DNA of 58,230 nt from the NCBI RefSeq assembly GCF_011516835.1, contig NZ_WOTB01000024.1, positions 1 to 58,230 of the forward strand. The letters are read 5' to 3'. The notes beneath the pieces are model-generated. The model saw only the letters and a list, made by a program, of their open reading frames with translations. It searched no databases and had not been told where the DNA came from. This DNA is from Acetobacter musti (GTDB lineage Bacteria; Pseudomonadota; Alphaproteobacteria; Acetobacterales; Acetobacteraceae). Below, piece after piece: positions 25,305-36,002 of the stretch. The stretch's first letter is position 1. Each line of letters begins with the position of its first letter. Made by a program: the position numbers and the translations under genes.

Positions 25305-27311
25305 TTGAGGCCGCTGATTTCGCCCCTTTCATCACGGACAGATCCCTCTGACATCAGCAGCGTGACTGCCCGGCGCAAGACCCGGTCTCCGGCTTTCGCT
25401 CTGCTGATTCTTGCGGGCCTCTCCGTCATGCCCGCAACAGCGTTCGCACAGGCCGTCTCGCAGGCCGCACAGATGGCGGCCCCTGCCGGACAGGATCAGG
25501 ACCGGGGTCGGGATCAGGCGGATGCGCCGGTGATCCTGCTCCATCCGCCGGTTATCCCGGCACGGCAGTCCAGCGTGCGGGCCGATGTCTCACAGGATCT
25601 CCGGCCACCTTCGATCGCGCTGGACGGGCTGTTTTCCGCGATCGGCGATGCCCGGATTTTCACGGATGCCAAGGCGGCGGCGGACGCTTATCCCAACCAT
25701 CCGCCCGCCGAGATTCTGGCTGCGTGGCGCGCTCAGAAGAATGATCCGGGTTTTGACATCAAGGCCTTCGTGGCGACGTATTTCACGATTCCGGCTATTG
25801 TCTCGGCTGCCTATCAGCGCAGGCCGGGCGAGAATGTGCGCGATTACATCACCGGCATGTGGGATGTGCTGACGCGCCCGCCGGACAGGCCACTTCCCTG
25901 GTCGTCGCTGCTGCCGCTTCCGGAAAAATACGTGGTGCCTGGCGGGCGATTCAGCGAACTCTATTACTGGGACAGCTACTTCACGATGATCGGTCTCAAC
26001 GAGGATGACCGCATCGATCTTCTGCGTTCGACGCTGGAAGATCTGTCCTCACTGATCGATCGTTACGGACACATCCCGAATGGCAGCCGGACTTATTATC
26101 TGAGCCGGTCACAACCGGCATTTTTTGCGCTTATGGTCGATCTTCTGGCCACGCATGACGGAGAGCAGGCCTACAGGAAATTTCTGCCGGAACTGCAGCG
26201 CGAATATGATTACTGGACCGACGGGGCGGCGACGCTGGAGCCCGGTCACGCCTGGCGCCATTCCGTCCGGCTGAAGGACGGAACATTGATGGTTCGTCCG
26301 TGGGACGACCTCGATACACCGCGCGATGAAAGTTATCCGCAGGACATCGCCACGGCGGCCTCGACGAAGCGTCCGTCTCAGGATGTGTGGCGCAATCTTC
26401 GTGGCGGTTCGGAAACCGGGTGGGATTTCTCGTCGCGCTGGCTTGCTGACCGGCACACGCTGAACACGATCATCACGACGGATCTCGTAACGATTGAAAT
26501 GAACTGCGCGGTCGCTCATCTCGCCGACACCCTGGCGAAAGCGTACAGACTGACCGGCGACAAGGCATCAGCCGGGCGATATGCGAAGGATGCGGCGGAG
26601 CGGGTCGCAGCGATCCGCAGGGTGCTCTGGGACGAAAAGCGCGGCGCGTTTTATGATTACAACTGGAAGAAAGAACAGTCCGGCGATGTGTTGTCCGGCG
26701 CTACGGCCGCGCCGCTTTTCTTCCGGATCGCCACGAAGGCCCAGGCCCGTGCGGTCGCGAAAACACTGCAGGACAGGCTGCTGAAAATCGGAGGTCTGAC
26801 CGCGACGGATATTACCAGCGGACAGCAATGGGATTCCCCGAACGGGTGGGCGCCATTGCAGTGGATGGCGATCAAGGGGCTGAATCAGTACGGCGAGGAC
26901 GCTCTGGCGGAGGAAATCGCCCGGCGGTGGATGGCGCGCGTGATCGGGACTTATGAAAAGAGCGGTGTCCTTTTTGAAAAATACGATGTCGTCGCACCGG
27001 ATATCAGTCCGACCGGCGGGGCCGGCGGGGGTGAATACCCGATGCAGATCGGGTTCGGCTGGACCAATGGCACGCTGCTCGCGCTGATGAACCGCTATCC
27101 GCGCGATGTTGAGCAGATCCTGAACAGGAATCCGCTTTCCGGTCAGGCTTCGAAGGAAAATCCGGCGACGGAAGGACCGGATACGGCACCGATCCCGGTT
27201 GTCCGGAAGCCGACGATGGAGGGACAGGTTCTTCCCCCGGTGCCGGCAGCGGGAACCGGGGCGGGAACGCCGGATCTCAGTCTGATGCCGTTGCCCCAGG
27301 CGTCACATTAA
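25305..27311 (+). CDS. treA: Periplasmic trehalase
   Basis: About 668 residues of glycoside hydrolase family 37, splitting trehalose into two glucose molecules. Signature 1 PGGRFSELYYWDSYFTMIGL and signature 2 QWDSPNGWAPLQW are both present, as is the DFSSRWLADRHTL segment. A signal peptide (hydrophobic FALLILAGLSVMPATAFA) places it in the periplasm. I prefer the TTG at 25305 because AGGAAAGGAAA lies just upstream; GTG at 25287 or 25362 are alternatives. A Pro/Gly-rich tail of about 60 residues extends past the catalytic domain. Confidence 0.94.
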   Translation: MRPLISPLSSRTDPSDISSVTARRKTRSPAFALLILAGLSVMPATAFAQAVSQAAQMAAPAGQDQDRGRDQADAPVILLHPPVIPARQSSVRADVSQDLRPPSIALDGLFSAIGDARIFTDAKAAADAYPNHPPAEILAAWRAQKNDPGFDIKAFVATYFTIPAIVSAAYQRRPGENVRDYITGMWDVLTRPPDRPLPWSSLLPLPEKYVVPGGRFSELYYWDSYFTMIGLNEDDRIDLLRSTLEDLSSLIDRYGHIPNGSRTYYLSRSQPAFFALMVDLLATHDGEQAYRKFLPELQREYDYWTDGAATLEPGHAWRHSVRLKDGTLMVRPWDDLDTPRDESYPQDIATAASTKRPSQDVWRNLRGGSETGWDFSSRWLADRHTLNTIITTDLVTIEMNCAVAHLADTLAKAYRLTGDKASAGRYAKDAAERVAAIRRVLWDEKRGAFYDYNWKKEQSGDVLSGATAAPLFFRIATKAQARAVAKTLQDRLLKIGGLTATDITSGQQWDSPNGWAPLQWMAIKGLNQYGEDALAEEIARRWMARVIGTYEKSGVLFEKYDVVAPDISPTGGAGGGEYPMQIGFGWTNGTLLALMNRYPRDVEQILNRNPLSGQASKENPATEGPDTAPIPVVRKPTMEGQVLPPVPAAGTGAGTPDLSLMPLPQASH

Positions 27312-27404
27312 CCAGAGCAGGCGCCATGGCATGTCGGCTTCAGCGTGCGCCTCCGGACGGCCGGCTGCATGACATTCCGATCGTTGCTGTAAGGATGTGC
27401 GCTT

Positions 27405-27950
27405 TTGGAAAATATCTGTCTCTCTCCGCTGCAACCTGACGACGCGCCGGAAATGTTCGCCGGCCTGTCCGATGAAAGAGGCTATGCTTTTATTCCGGAC
27501 GAGCCACCGGAGACGCCTGAAAAACTGCGGGAGCGATATATCATGCTCTCATCAGGCGGGACGCCGGACGGGCGCGAAATCTGGCTGAACCTGATTATCA
27601 GATATGGTGATGACAGGCGTCCCGCAGGCTACACGCAGGCGACGCTGACCGGACAGGAAGCACTGGTCGCATATCATGTCTTTCCATCTTTGTGGCGGAA
27701 CGGCATCGCAACAGCGGCGATGACCCTGATGCTGAACGATCTTTTCGCACGCGATCCCATTCATACTGCCCGTGCGTTTGTGGATACACGGAACGCGGGT
27801 TCAGTCGCGCTTCTGAAAAAGCTTGGCTTTACACTCCTGCGAAAGATTGTGAATGCCGATTTCTTCAGAGGCTCGCAGAGTGACGAGTATGAATTTACCC
27901 TGACGCGCGAAGCGTGGTGTACGGATAGCGATAAGTCTTTGATAAAATAA
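27405..27950 (+). CDS. GNAT family N-acetyltransferase
   Basis: 181 residues. The acetyl-CoA fold is seen from YTQATLTGQEALVAYHVFPS through WRNGIATAAMTLMLNDLF (motif A region) to VDTRNAGSVALLKKLGFTLL (motif B). Resembles RimJ/RimL-type enzymes acting on amines or protein termini; acceptor unknown. TTG start preceded by AAGGA. The last codons (DKSLIK then TAA) lie within a family B repeat remnant, so the stop codon seems to be supplied by the repeat. Confidence 0.83.
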   Translation: MENICLSPLQPDDAPEMFAGLSDERGYAFIPDEPPETPEKLRERYIMLSSGGTPDGREIWLNLIIRYGDDRRPAGYTQATLTGQEALVAYHVFPSLWRNGIATAAMTLMLNDLFARDPIHTARAFVDTRNAGSVALLKKLGFTLLRKIVNADFFRGSQSDEYEFTLTREAWCTDSDKSLIK

Positions 27951-28037
27951 AAGTTTTTGGGTGCCGCCTTTTTTCAAAAAGGCGGCGTCTTCTGAAGCTT
28001 TCTGAAAAAAGCTTCACCAGAAACTTCTTTGTAATAA
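27930..28037 (+). repeat. Family B (MITE) remnant acting between convergent genes
   Basis: Matches the right half of family B: AGTCTTTGATAAAA.., hairpin GCCGCCTTTTT/AAAAAGGCGGC at 27963-27986 and a second stem GAAGCTTTC/..AAAGCTTC at 27993-28014. It starts inside the GNAT coding region and ends 13 bp from the dnaJ stop, so it separates two converging transcripts. Confidence 0.78.
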
Positions 28038-28049
28038 CGGGCTGACTGA

Positions 28050-29195
28050 TCAGCTCTTGTTTTCGAAAAAGTCTTTGACGCGGCTGAAGAATCCGGCGTG
28101 TTCCGGGCTACCCTTTACGTTTTCGCCGGCTTCTTTTTCGAACTCCTCCAGAAGTTCACGCTGGCGCTTGTTCAGATGCTGCGGCGTTTCCACCGTCACC
28201 TGGATATACATATCGCCGCGCGAGGAAGAGCGGAGAACCGAGAAGCCTTTGCCCCGCAGACGGAAATGCTCACCGCTCTGCGTGCCGGCCGGAATTTTCA
28301 CACTGGCGCGGCTGCCGTCGATGACCGGCACCTCGATTTCAGTTCCGAGCGCGGCCTGAGCCATGCGGAGCGGAACACGGCAGTAGATATTCGAACCGTC
28401 GCGCTGGAAGAGTTCGCTGGTCTGGATCGCGACATGAACGTAGAGATCGCCGGGCTCCGCTCCCTTGCCGCCGGATTCTCCTTCGCCGGACAGGCGAATC
28501 CGCATGCCGTCCTCGACACCGGCGGGGATCGCGACTTCGAGCGTGCGGGATTTCTGAATCGTGCCGACACCCCGGCAGGCCGTGCAGGGATCTTTCACGA
28601 CCTTGCCCGCGCCGTGACAGGTCGGGCAGGCCCGTTCGACGACGAAGAAACCCTGCTGAGCCCGCACCTTGCCTGCGCCATGGCAACTCGGACAGACGCT
28701 GACGCCGGACTCACCGTCTTTCGACCCCGTGCCGTCACAGGATTCACAGATCACACGGGTATTGACGGTGATGGATTTTTTAACGCCGGCGAAGGCCTCG
28801 GCCAGCGTAATCTCGACCTGGGTCTGGATGTCGGCGCCGGCGCGGCGGCCTCCGCCGCCACGACGCCCGCCCATCATGTCTCCGAACATTTGCTCGAAGA
28901 TGTCTCCCAGACCACCTCCCGCGAAACCGCCACCGAAATCGAAGCCGCCCGGGCCGCCACCGCCGCCCTCGAAAGCCGCATGACCGAAGCGGTCATAAGC
29001 CGCGCGTTTCTGATCGTCTTTCAGAACGTCGTAAGCTTCGTTGATTTCTTTGAAACGGGCTTCCGCCGCGGCATCTCCCGGATTGCGGTCCGGGTGATAT
29101 TTCATGGCCAGTTTGCGATACGCTTTTTTCAGATCGTCGGAAGAGACTTCACGGGAGACTTCCAGAACAGCGTAATAATCAATTTTCGTGGCCAT
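28050..29195 (-). CDS. dnaJ: Chaperone DnaJ
   Basis: 381 residues: J domain with YHPDRNPGD, a Gly/Phe-rich region (about 70-115), four zinc-binding CxxCxGxG repeats (CESCDGTGS, CPSCHGAGK, CPTCHGAGK, CTACRGVGT) and the C-terminal substrate domain. Stimulates DnaK ATPase and delivers clients. ATG at 29195 preceded by GAGGAAATCG. Lies 172 bp after dnaK with a terminator between them. Confidence 0.97.
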   Translation of the reverse strand: MATKIDYYAVLEVSREVSSDDLKKAYRKLAMKYHPDRNPGDAAAEARFKEINEAYDVLKDDQKRAAYDRFGHAAFEGGGGGPGGFDFGGGFAGGGLGDIFEQMFGDMMGGRRGGGGRRAGADIQTQVEITLAEAFAGVKKSITVNTRVICESCDGTGSKDGESGVSVCPSCHGAGKVRAQQGFFVVERACPTCHGAGKVVKDPCTACRGVGTIQKSRTLEVAIPAGVEDGMRIRLSGEGESGGKGAEPGDLYVHVAIQTSELFQRDGSNIYCRVPLRMAQAALGTEIEVPVIDGSRASVKIPAGTQSGEHFRLRGKGFSVLRSSSRGDMYIQVTVETPQHLNKRQRELLEEFEKEAGENVKGSPEHAGFFSRVKDFFENKS

Positions 29196-29248
29196 CGATT
29201 TCCTCGCAGGCGGCCTCCGGTCGCGGACGCATCAGGGCGTCGGGAGGA

Positions 29249-29288
29249 CAAAAAACGGACGCCCGCCCCGTATGATGGAGCGGGCGCC
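29249..29288 (-). terminator. Rho-independent terminator between dnaK and dnaJ
   Basis: On the minus strand a GC-rich stem (GGCGCCCGCTCC pairing with GGGGCGGGCGTCC around a short loop) is followed directly by six T. It would end most dnaK transcripts and leave dnaJ to read-through or its own promoter, keeping DnaK in excess of DnaJ. Confidence 0.75.
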
Positions 29289-29367
29289 TGAAACCTGGAA
29301 GGCAACAAACCAGCCTTCCGGAACGGGCGACCGGACTTGCGTCCGGCCGTGATCAGGACTGTGCCGC

Positions 29368-31281
<1,914 letters not shown>

Positions 31282-31389
31282 ATATTCAGTCTCCCTTCAG
31301 CGGCACCATCCGGCCCGAAGCACCGGATACTGCCCTTCAATGCTACGGCTCCCGTCGTCTTCCGACCGGACCCGCCCTTAGCTTAAACC

Positions 31390-31419
31390 GATGTAAGAAC
31401 CACCGGAGAGGGTTTCAAG
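31390..31419 (-). promoter_or_regulatory. Candidate RpoH (sigma-32) promoter of dnaK
   Basis: On the minus strand CTTGAAA (31413-31419), followed after 15 bases by CTTACATC, resembles the heat-shock -35/-10 pair. It lies about 110 bases upstream of the dnaK start, within the grpE-dnaK gap. Judged by eye only. Confidence 0.45.
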
Positions 31420-31465
31420 AGCATACTGCTCCTGAAATGAATCCCCTTTTCAGGGACTCTGACGC

Positions 31466-32110
31466 TTACTGCGCCTGGCCGCCCTCGTTCTTCGCCACAA
31501 CCACCATGGCCGGCTTCAGCAGGCGGCCGTGAAGGGTCCATGTCGGTGTCCAGGCCTGGATAACCGTGCCGTGGGCATGCTCTTCGCTGGGCTGTTCCGC
31601 CATAGCCTGATGATGGTTCGCATCGAAGGCCTGACCGGACGGATCATGGGAGATCACGCCGTGCCGTTCGAGGATGGAGAGGAACGAGCGCTCGGTGCTC
31701 TCGATGCCTTCCCTCATCTTCGTAATCATGCCGTCCTCATTCTCTGCCGGCTTCGGCAGGCTGGCGAGACCACGGCGAAGGTTTTCAGCCGCCTCGACGA
31801 CATCGCGGGCGAATTTCTGCACCGCATACTGCCGCGCATCATCCAGCTCGCGCTTTGTGCGCGCGCGCAGATTCTGCATCTCGGCTTCCGAGCGGACCCA
31901 TTTGTCATGTTCTTCGGCAAGCTGCGCTTCGAGTTCCTTGATCCGGGCGCTCGCCGCGCTCATCACGTCATCAGCGCTTCCGGCGCCGGCGGCAGGCGCC
32001 TCCGGCTGCACATCTTCATGAGACACGTGTGGCGATCCCTGCTCTGTCTGGCCGGACCCGGCATGCTCCGCTGCCGTTCCGGTCTCGTGATTTTCTGTCA
32101 TGTTCATCAT
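31466..32110 (-). CDS. grpE: Nucleotide exchange factor GrpE
   Basis: 214 residues. A charged, low-complexity N-terminus precedes the long dimerisation helix (about 58-110, ARIKELEAQLAEEHDKWVRS) and the conserved beta domain with LERHGVISHDPSGQAFDANH and TWTLHGRLLKPAMVVV. Exchanges ADP on DnaK. M1 at 32110 and the in-frame ATG at 32101 are both possible starts. Same orientation as dnaK and dnaJ; no hrcA is adjacent. Confidence 0.95.
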   Translation of the reverse strand: MMNMTENHETGTAAEHAGSGQTEQGSPHVSHEDVQPEAPAAGAGSADDVMSAASARIKELEAQLAEEHDKWVRSEAEMQNLRARTKRELDDARQYAVQKFARDVVEAAENLRRGLASLPKPAENEDGMITKMREGIESTERSFLSILERHGVISHDPSGQAFDANHHQAMAEQPSEEHAHGTVIQAWTPTWTLHGRLLKPAMVVVAKNEGGQAQ

Positions 32111-32421
32111 AGCAATGAGTTAGGCATCCTCACTCTGGCCCGCAAGGCACGCAAACCGAAGAAAACGTGACATATCCGCGGCCGGCCATGTTGCATCCAC
32201 GTCATCCGGACCGGTCTGGACCGGCTCCGGATGAAGGCAGTCTATAATCACCAGCTTCTTCACAAAACCCGAACTGTCATTCATGCATGACAGTCAGACG
32301 CAGGCCCGCGATCCCCATAGCACCGGCTGTGGGAGCGGGCTATGGTCGCGCCGGTAGCAGGCATGCCCATATGGCAGACGCGCAATTACAGACGCGCTTT
32401 TACAGCGGGAGAGACGGATCC

Positions 32422-33135
32422 GTGACGGAGACGACAAAACAGACGATCGCCCTGGTCGATGACGATCGCAACATTCTGGCCTCCGTCCAGATGACCCTGG
32501 AAGCCGAGGGTTATCAGGTCCGGACCTATACGGACGGCGAGCAGGCGCTCCAGGACCTGACAACGCGGCCGGTGGATCTGGCCGTGCTCGACATCAAGAT
32601 GCCACGCATGGACGGCATGGAGCTTCTCCAGAGGCTGCGGGCACGGTCGAGCCTGCCCATCATCTTCCTTTCGTCAAAAGACGAGGAAGTCGATCAGCTG
32701 ATGGGACTCCGCCTCGGCGCGGATGATTACATCACGAAGCCTTTTTCCCAGCGCCTTCTGATCGAACGGATCCGGGCGCTCCTGCGCCGCAACGAGGTCA
32801 ACCGCGCCGAGGCCGCCGGCGAGGCCACCGGCTCCCTGCTCGTTCGTGGCAATCTCACGCTCGACGAGGCCAGGCACCGCAGCCAGTGGCGTGGCGGTGA
32901 CGTTCCGCTGACCGTCACGGAATTCCTGCTGGTCAAGGCGCTCGCGGCCCGGCCGGGACTGGTCAAATCCCGCGATCAGCTCATCGACGCCGCTTACGGC
33001 GACAATATCTATGTCGATGACCGGACCATCGACAGTCATATCAAGCGGGTCAGAAAGAAATTCCGTCAGGTTGATGACGATTTCAACCAGATCGAAACGC
33101 TGTATGGCATCGGCTATCGGTATAAAGAGGAGTGA
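32422..33135 (+). CDS. chvI: ChvI-like response regulator
   Basis: 237 residues. Receiver domain with acidic pair LVDDDRN, phospho-acceptor Asp in [13 protein letters not shown] and Lys in [12 protein letters not shown], then an OmpR-type winged helix ([39 protein letters not shown]). The receiver closely resembles ChvI of rhizobia, which controls surface and acid-response genes. GTG at 32422 follows GGGAGAG; the open frame to 32287 is less convincing. Followed 70 bp later by its sensor kinase. Confidence 0.9.
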   Translation: MTETTKQTIALVDDDRNILASVQMTLEAEGYQVRTYTDGEQALQDLTTRPVDLAVLDIKMPRMDGMELLQRLRARSSLPIIFLSSKDEEVDQLMGLRLGADDYITKPFSQRLLIERIRALLRRNEVNRAEAAGEATGSLLVRGNLTLDEARHRSQWRGGDVPLTVTEFLLVKALAARPGLVKSRDQLIDAAYGDNIYVDDRTIDSHIKRVRKKFRQVDDDFNQIETLYGIGYRYKEE

Positions 33136-33205
33136 CCGGTGAAAGGGGCGCGTTCATGAGCAGTCAGTCCGGCGCCCGCCTCTTTTCCGCTGTCACGTCC
33201 TGACC

Positions 33206-35083
33206 ATGTCCGGTGAGGCTTTCGACCGGCGCGCCGACATTCAGTCTGACACTGCGGCCGCCGATGAGGCGCCCGTGACTGCCGGCCCTCCGGACGGAAA
33301 CAGGACCGGACGGGCAGGCTGGCTGTCAGCGCGGCTCGCCGGACTGGCACAGAAATTTCGCGGCATTATTCCCCATCCGTCGGATACGCCGTCCGATCTG
33401 CTCGATGCGTCGGATCGTCGCCTCATCTCGCCGATGATGCGCCGCATTCTGCTTGTGAACATGCTGCCGCTCGTCGTGTTCGGCCTGACGCTGCTGTTCC
33501 TCAATCAGTTTCGCAACAGTCTGCTGAACGCCGAGGTCGATGCGCTGCGTGAACAGGCCCGTATCTATGCGGGCGCGCTCGGGCAGAGCGCGGTCTCGAT
33601 CAGTCCGGCGGCGCGGACCCGGCACGGAGAATCCTTTCCGGGCGGCTCCTACGTTCTGGAAGCCGTGCTGACACGCCCGCTGCTCCTGCGTCTTACCGAA
33701 CCGAGCCCGAGCGCCGATGCCCGCGTATATGCGCCGGACGGCCAGCTCATCGCCGACAGTCATCAGGAGAAACTGGCGCATCGCCCGGCGGGCAGCCCGC
33801 CGCTGCCTCCCGATCAGCAGGAGCCGCCCGCCGGTGATGGCACCGGGGATGGCGCCAGGCCGGCTGCCGGCCCGAACCGCAACAGCGTTCTGCATCGTCT
33901 GCTCGACTCACTGGTCGGCGGCGCCGATGACGGGCCGATGACGGACGGGGGAAATGGTTTTCACCATGGCGGCAGCGAAACCGGACGGGATGACACGGAA
34001 ACGCCGCCCTATATCCGCCGGACCCGCGACCATACGCTTGTCATCACGGTCGCCGAACCGGTCATTCATGACGGGCAGACTGTCGGCGTGATCCAGCTCA
34101 CGCGCACCGGCGAGGTCGTCGATACCTCCCTCTTCAAGATCCGGTCGTCCATCCTGTCGCTGTTTCTGCTGGCCATGGCGATCATGGTTCTGCTCTCCTG
34201 GTATCTGTCGCTGACCATCGCCCGCCCGCTTCTGCGTCTTGCCAGTTCCGCGCATGTCATGCGGGAGAGTTCCGGCCGCACCGGCACCGTGCCCAGCGTT
34301 CTGCTCGGACGGCGCGACGAGATCGGCGATGTTGCGCGTGCCCTGCAGGACAGCGCTCAGGCTCTGTGGACCAGAATGGATGCGATCGAACGTTTCGCCG
34401 CGGATGTTTCACACGAAATCAAGAATCCGCTGACCTCCATCCGCTCGGCGATCGAGACCTCCCTGCGCATCGACGATGTGGAGCGCCAGCGCCGGCTGCT
34501 GACGATCATCGCAGACGACGTGCGCCGGCTGGACCGGCTGATTACCGATATTTCCGACGCCAGCCGTCTGGATGCGGAACTTTCCCGCGCCCAGGCGACC
34601 CCGGTGGCCATTGCGCCGCTGCTGTCACTGCTGGCCGAGATTCATCAGTCCACCCGCAAACCGGAACAGCCCCATGTCACGCTCTCTGTCACCGGCGACG
34701 AAGCCGGCCATCCGCTGCGCGTTCTCGCGGTGGAGGACAGGCTGGTGCAGGTGCTGCGGAACCTGATCGGAAACGCCATTTCGTTCTCGCCGCCGGATGG
34801 TTACATCCTGCTGGAGGCTCATCCGGCGGGACAGATGGTCGAGATCGCGGTGTCTGACGAGGGGCCGGGCATTCCCCAGTCGAAGATCGACTCGATCTTC
34901 GACCGTTTCTATTCCGAACGACCGAAATCCGAGAATTTCGGCCAGCATTCGGGCCTTGGCCTGTCGATCAGCCGCCAGATCATTCAGGCGCTGCGCGGAA
35001 CCATTCACGCTGAAAACCGGGTGGACGGTCAGGGGCATGTGCTTGGGGCACGGTTCGTGATCCGGCTTCCGCGCGCGGCGTGA
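33206..35083 (+). CDS. chvG: ChvG-like membrane sensor histidine kinase
   Basis: 625 residues: a cytoplasmic N-terminal extension of about 75, membrane helix 1 (about 78-98, ILLVNMLPLVVFGLTLLF), a periplasmic sensor of about 215 residues with a Pro/Gly-rich low-complexity insert, helix 2 (about 310-333), HAMP, HisKA (VSHEIKNPLTSIRSAIETSL) and HATPase_c (NLIGNAISFSPPDG, DEGPGIP, GLGLSISRQII). Partner of the upstream regulator. In rhizobia this pair responds to acid and envelope stress. Confidence 0.9.
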   Translation: MSGEAFDRRADIQSDTAAADEAPVTAGPPDGNRTGRAGWLSARLAGLAQKFRGIIPHPSDTPSDLLDASDRRLISPMMRRILLVNMLPLVVFGLTLLFLNQFRNSLLNAEVDALREQARIYAGALGQSAVSISPAARTRHGESFPGGSYVLEAVLTRPLLLRLTEPSPSADARVYAPDGQLIADSHQEKLAHRPAGSPPLPPDQQEPPAGDGTGDGARPAAGPNRNSVLHRLLDSLVGGADDGPMTDGGNGFHHGGSETGRDDTETPPYIRRTRDHTLVITVAEPVIHDGQTVGVIQLTRTGEVVDTSLFKIRSSILSLFLLAMAIMVLLSWYLSLTIARPLLRLASSAHVMRESSGRTGTVPSVLLGRRDEIGDVARALQDSAQALWTRMDAIERFAADVSHEIKNPLTSIRSAIETSLRIDDVERQRRLLTIIADDVRRLDRLITDISDASRLDAELSRAQATPVAIAPLLSLLAEIHQSTRKPEQPHVTLSVTGDEAGHPLRVLAVEDRLVQVLRNLIGNAISFSPPDGYILLEAHPAGQMVEIAVSDEGPGIPQSKIDSIFDRFYSERPKSENFGQHSGLGLSISRQIIQALRGTIHAENRVDGQGHVLGARFVIRLPRAA

Positions 35084-35136
35084 CGGCCCGGAGCCGGTTC
35101 TCTGTCGTTTGCCAATGCCGGCGGCGCGGTGGCTTT

Positions 35137-35195
35137 TCGGGGCTTTGCCCCGAACCCCACAAAGGGACGCAGCCCCTTTGATCCCGGTTTGTTAA
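35137..35195 (+). repeat. Family A hairpin repeat
   Basis: Core copy (GGGGC-TTT-GCCCC; AAAGGGAC-GCA-GCCCCTTT with one mismatch; GGTTTGTTAA) located 53 bp past the chvG stop and just before the infC terminator. Confidence 0.8.
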
Positions 35196-35202
35196 GAACA
35201 AA

Positions 35203-35236
35203 AAAACCCCGGACTGTCGGACAGTCCGGGGCTGAA
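35203..35236 (-). terminator. Rho-independent terminator of infC
   Basis: Perfect CCCCGGACTGT-CGG-ACAGTCCGGGG hairpin. On the minus strand it is followed by a run of seven T, 20-odd bases past the infC stop. It is directional; the plus strand side has no T run. Confidence 0.88.
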
Positions 35237-35258
35237 TCTTCTGAATGGACAAAAGAGT

Positions 35259-35795
35259 TTATCGCGGGGAGAGCACCATCACCATCTGACGGTTTTCCAG
35301 CCGCGGCATCTGCTCGACCTTTGCCTGTTCGTCCATCTCAGTGCGGATGCGCTCCAGAACCTTCACACCCAGATCCTGATGGGCCATCTCACGACCGCGG
35401 AAACGGAGTGTCACCTTGACCTTGTCGCCTTCGCCGATGAACGACTTCATGGCGCGCATCTTCACCTGGTAGTCATTTTCGTCGATGTTCGGACGAACCT
35501 TGACTTCCTTGATTTCGATGACCTTCTGCTTCTTCCGGGCCTCGTTCCGCTTTTTCTGCTGCTCGTACTTGTACTTGCCGTAATCAAGGATTTTGCAGAC
35601 AGGAGGCTCAGCGTTCGGGCTGATTTCCAGCAGGTCGAGACCGACACCGTAAGCGCGGGCCAGCGCTTCACGTGTCGGCATGACGCCCTGCATCTCGCCA
35701 TCCTGATCGATCAGACGGACCTGGGGTATACGGATCTCCTCGTTGACGCGGGGTCCCTCCCGGCCTGGGGGAGAGGGAATGGGTGGTCTGGCTAT
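35259..35795 (-). CDS. infC: Translation initiation factor IF-3, apparent ATA start
   Basis: 178 residues from the ATA at 35795. The N-domain segment [20 protein letters not shown] and the linker/C-domain [33 protein letters not shown] and [16 protein letters not shown] identify IF-3. No ATG, GTG or TTG sits where the family starts. The best ribosome site (CAGGAG) is six bases before ATA-GCC-AGA, giving the usual length of about 180. Non-AUG, weak start codons are the known basis of IF-3 autoregulation. The open frame continues to 35864 without a plausible start. Confidence 0.94.
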   Translation of the reverse strand: MARPPIPSPPGREGPRVNEEIRIPQVRLIDQDGEMQGVMPTREALARAYGVGLDLLEISPNAEPPVCKILDYGKYKYEQQKKRNEARKKQKVIEIKEVKVRPNIDENDYQVKMRAMKSFIGEGDKVKVTLRFRGREMAHQDLGVKVLERIRTEMDEQAKVEQMPRLENRQMVMVLSPR

Positions 35796-36002
35796 GGTCA
35801 GCTCCTGTCGACGTGACAAAGAAAGGCGCGCAGGCCATACGACCCGGCGCGCGAAAGGTTGCACGACAGTATGTGCGTAAACGATCGCACAAGATCAAGC
35901 ATTCCCGTTATGCTCCGATCGCGATCAGCTATGCGAAAACTGCCCGGCAGGCAGAAAATGGTAACAGATCCGTGCGCCGAACGTCGCTTTTCGCTGGCCT
36001 TT

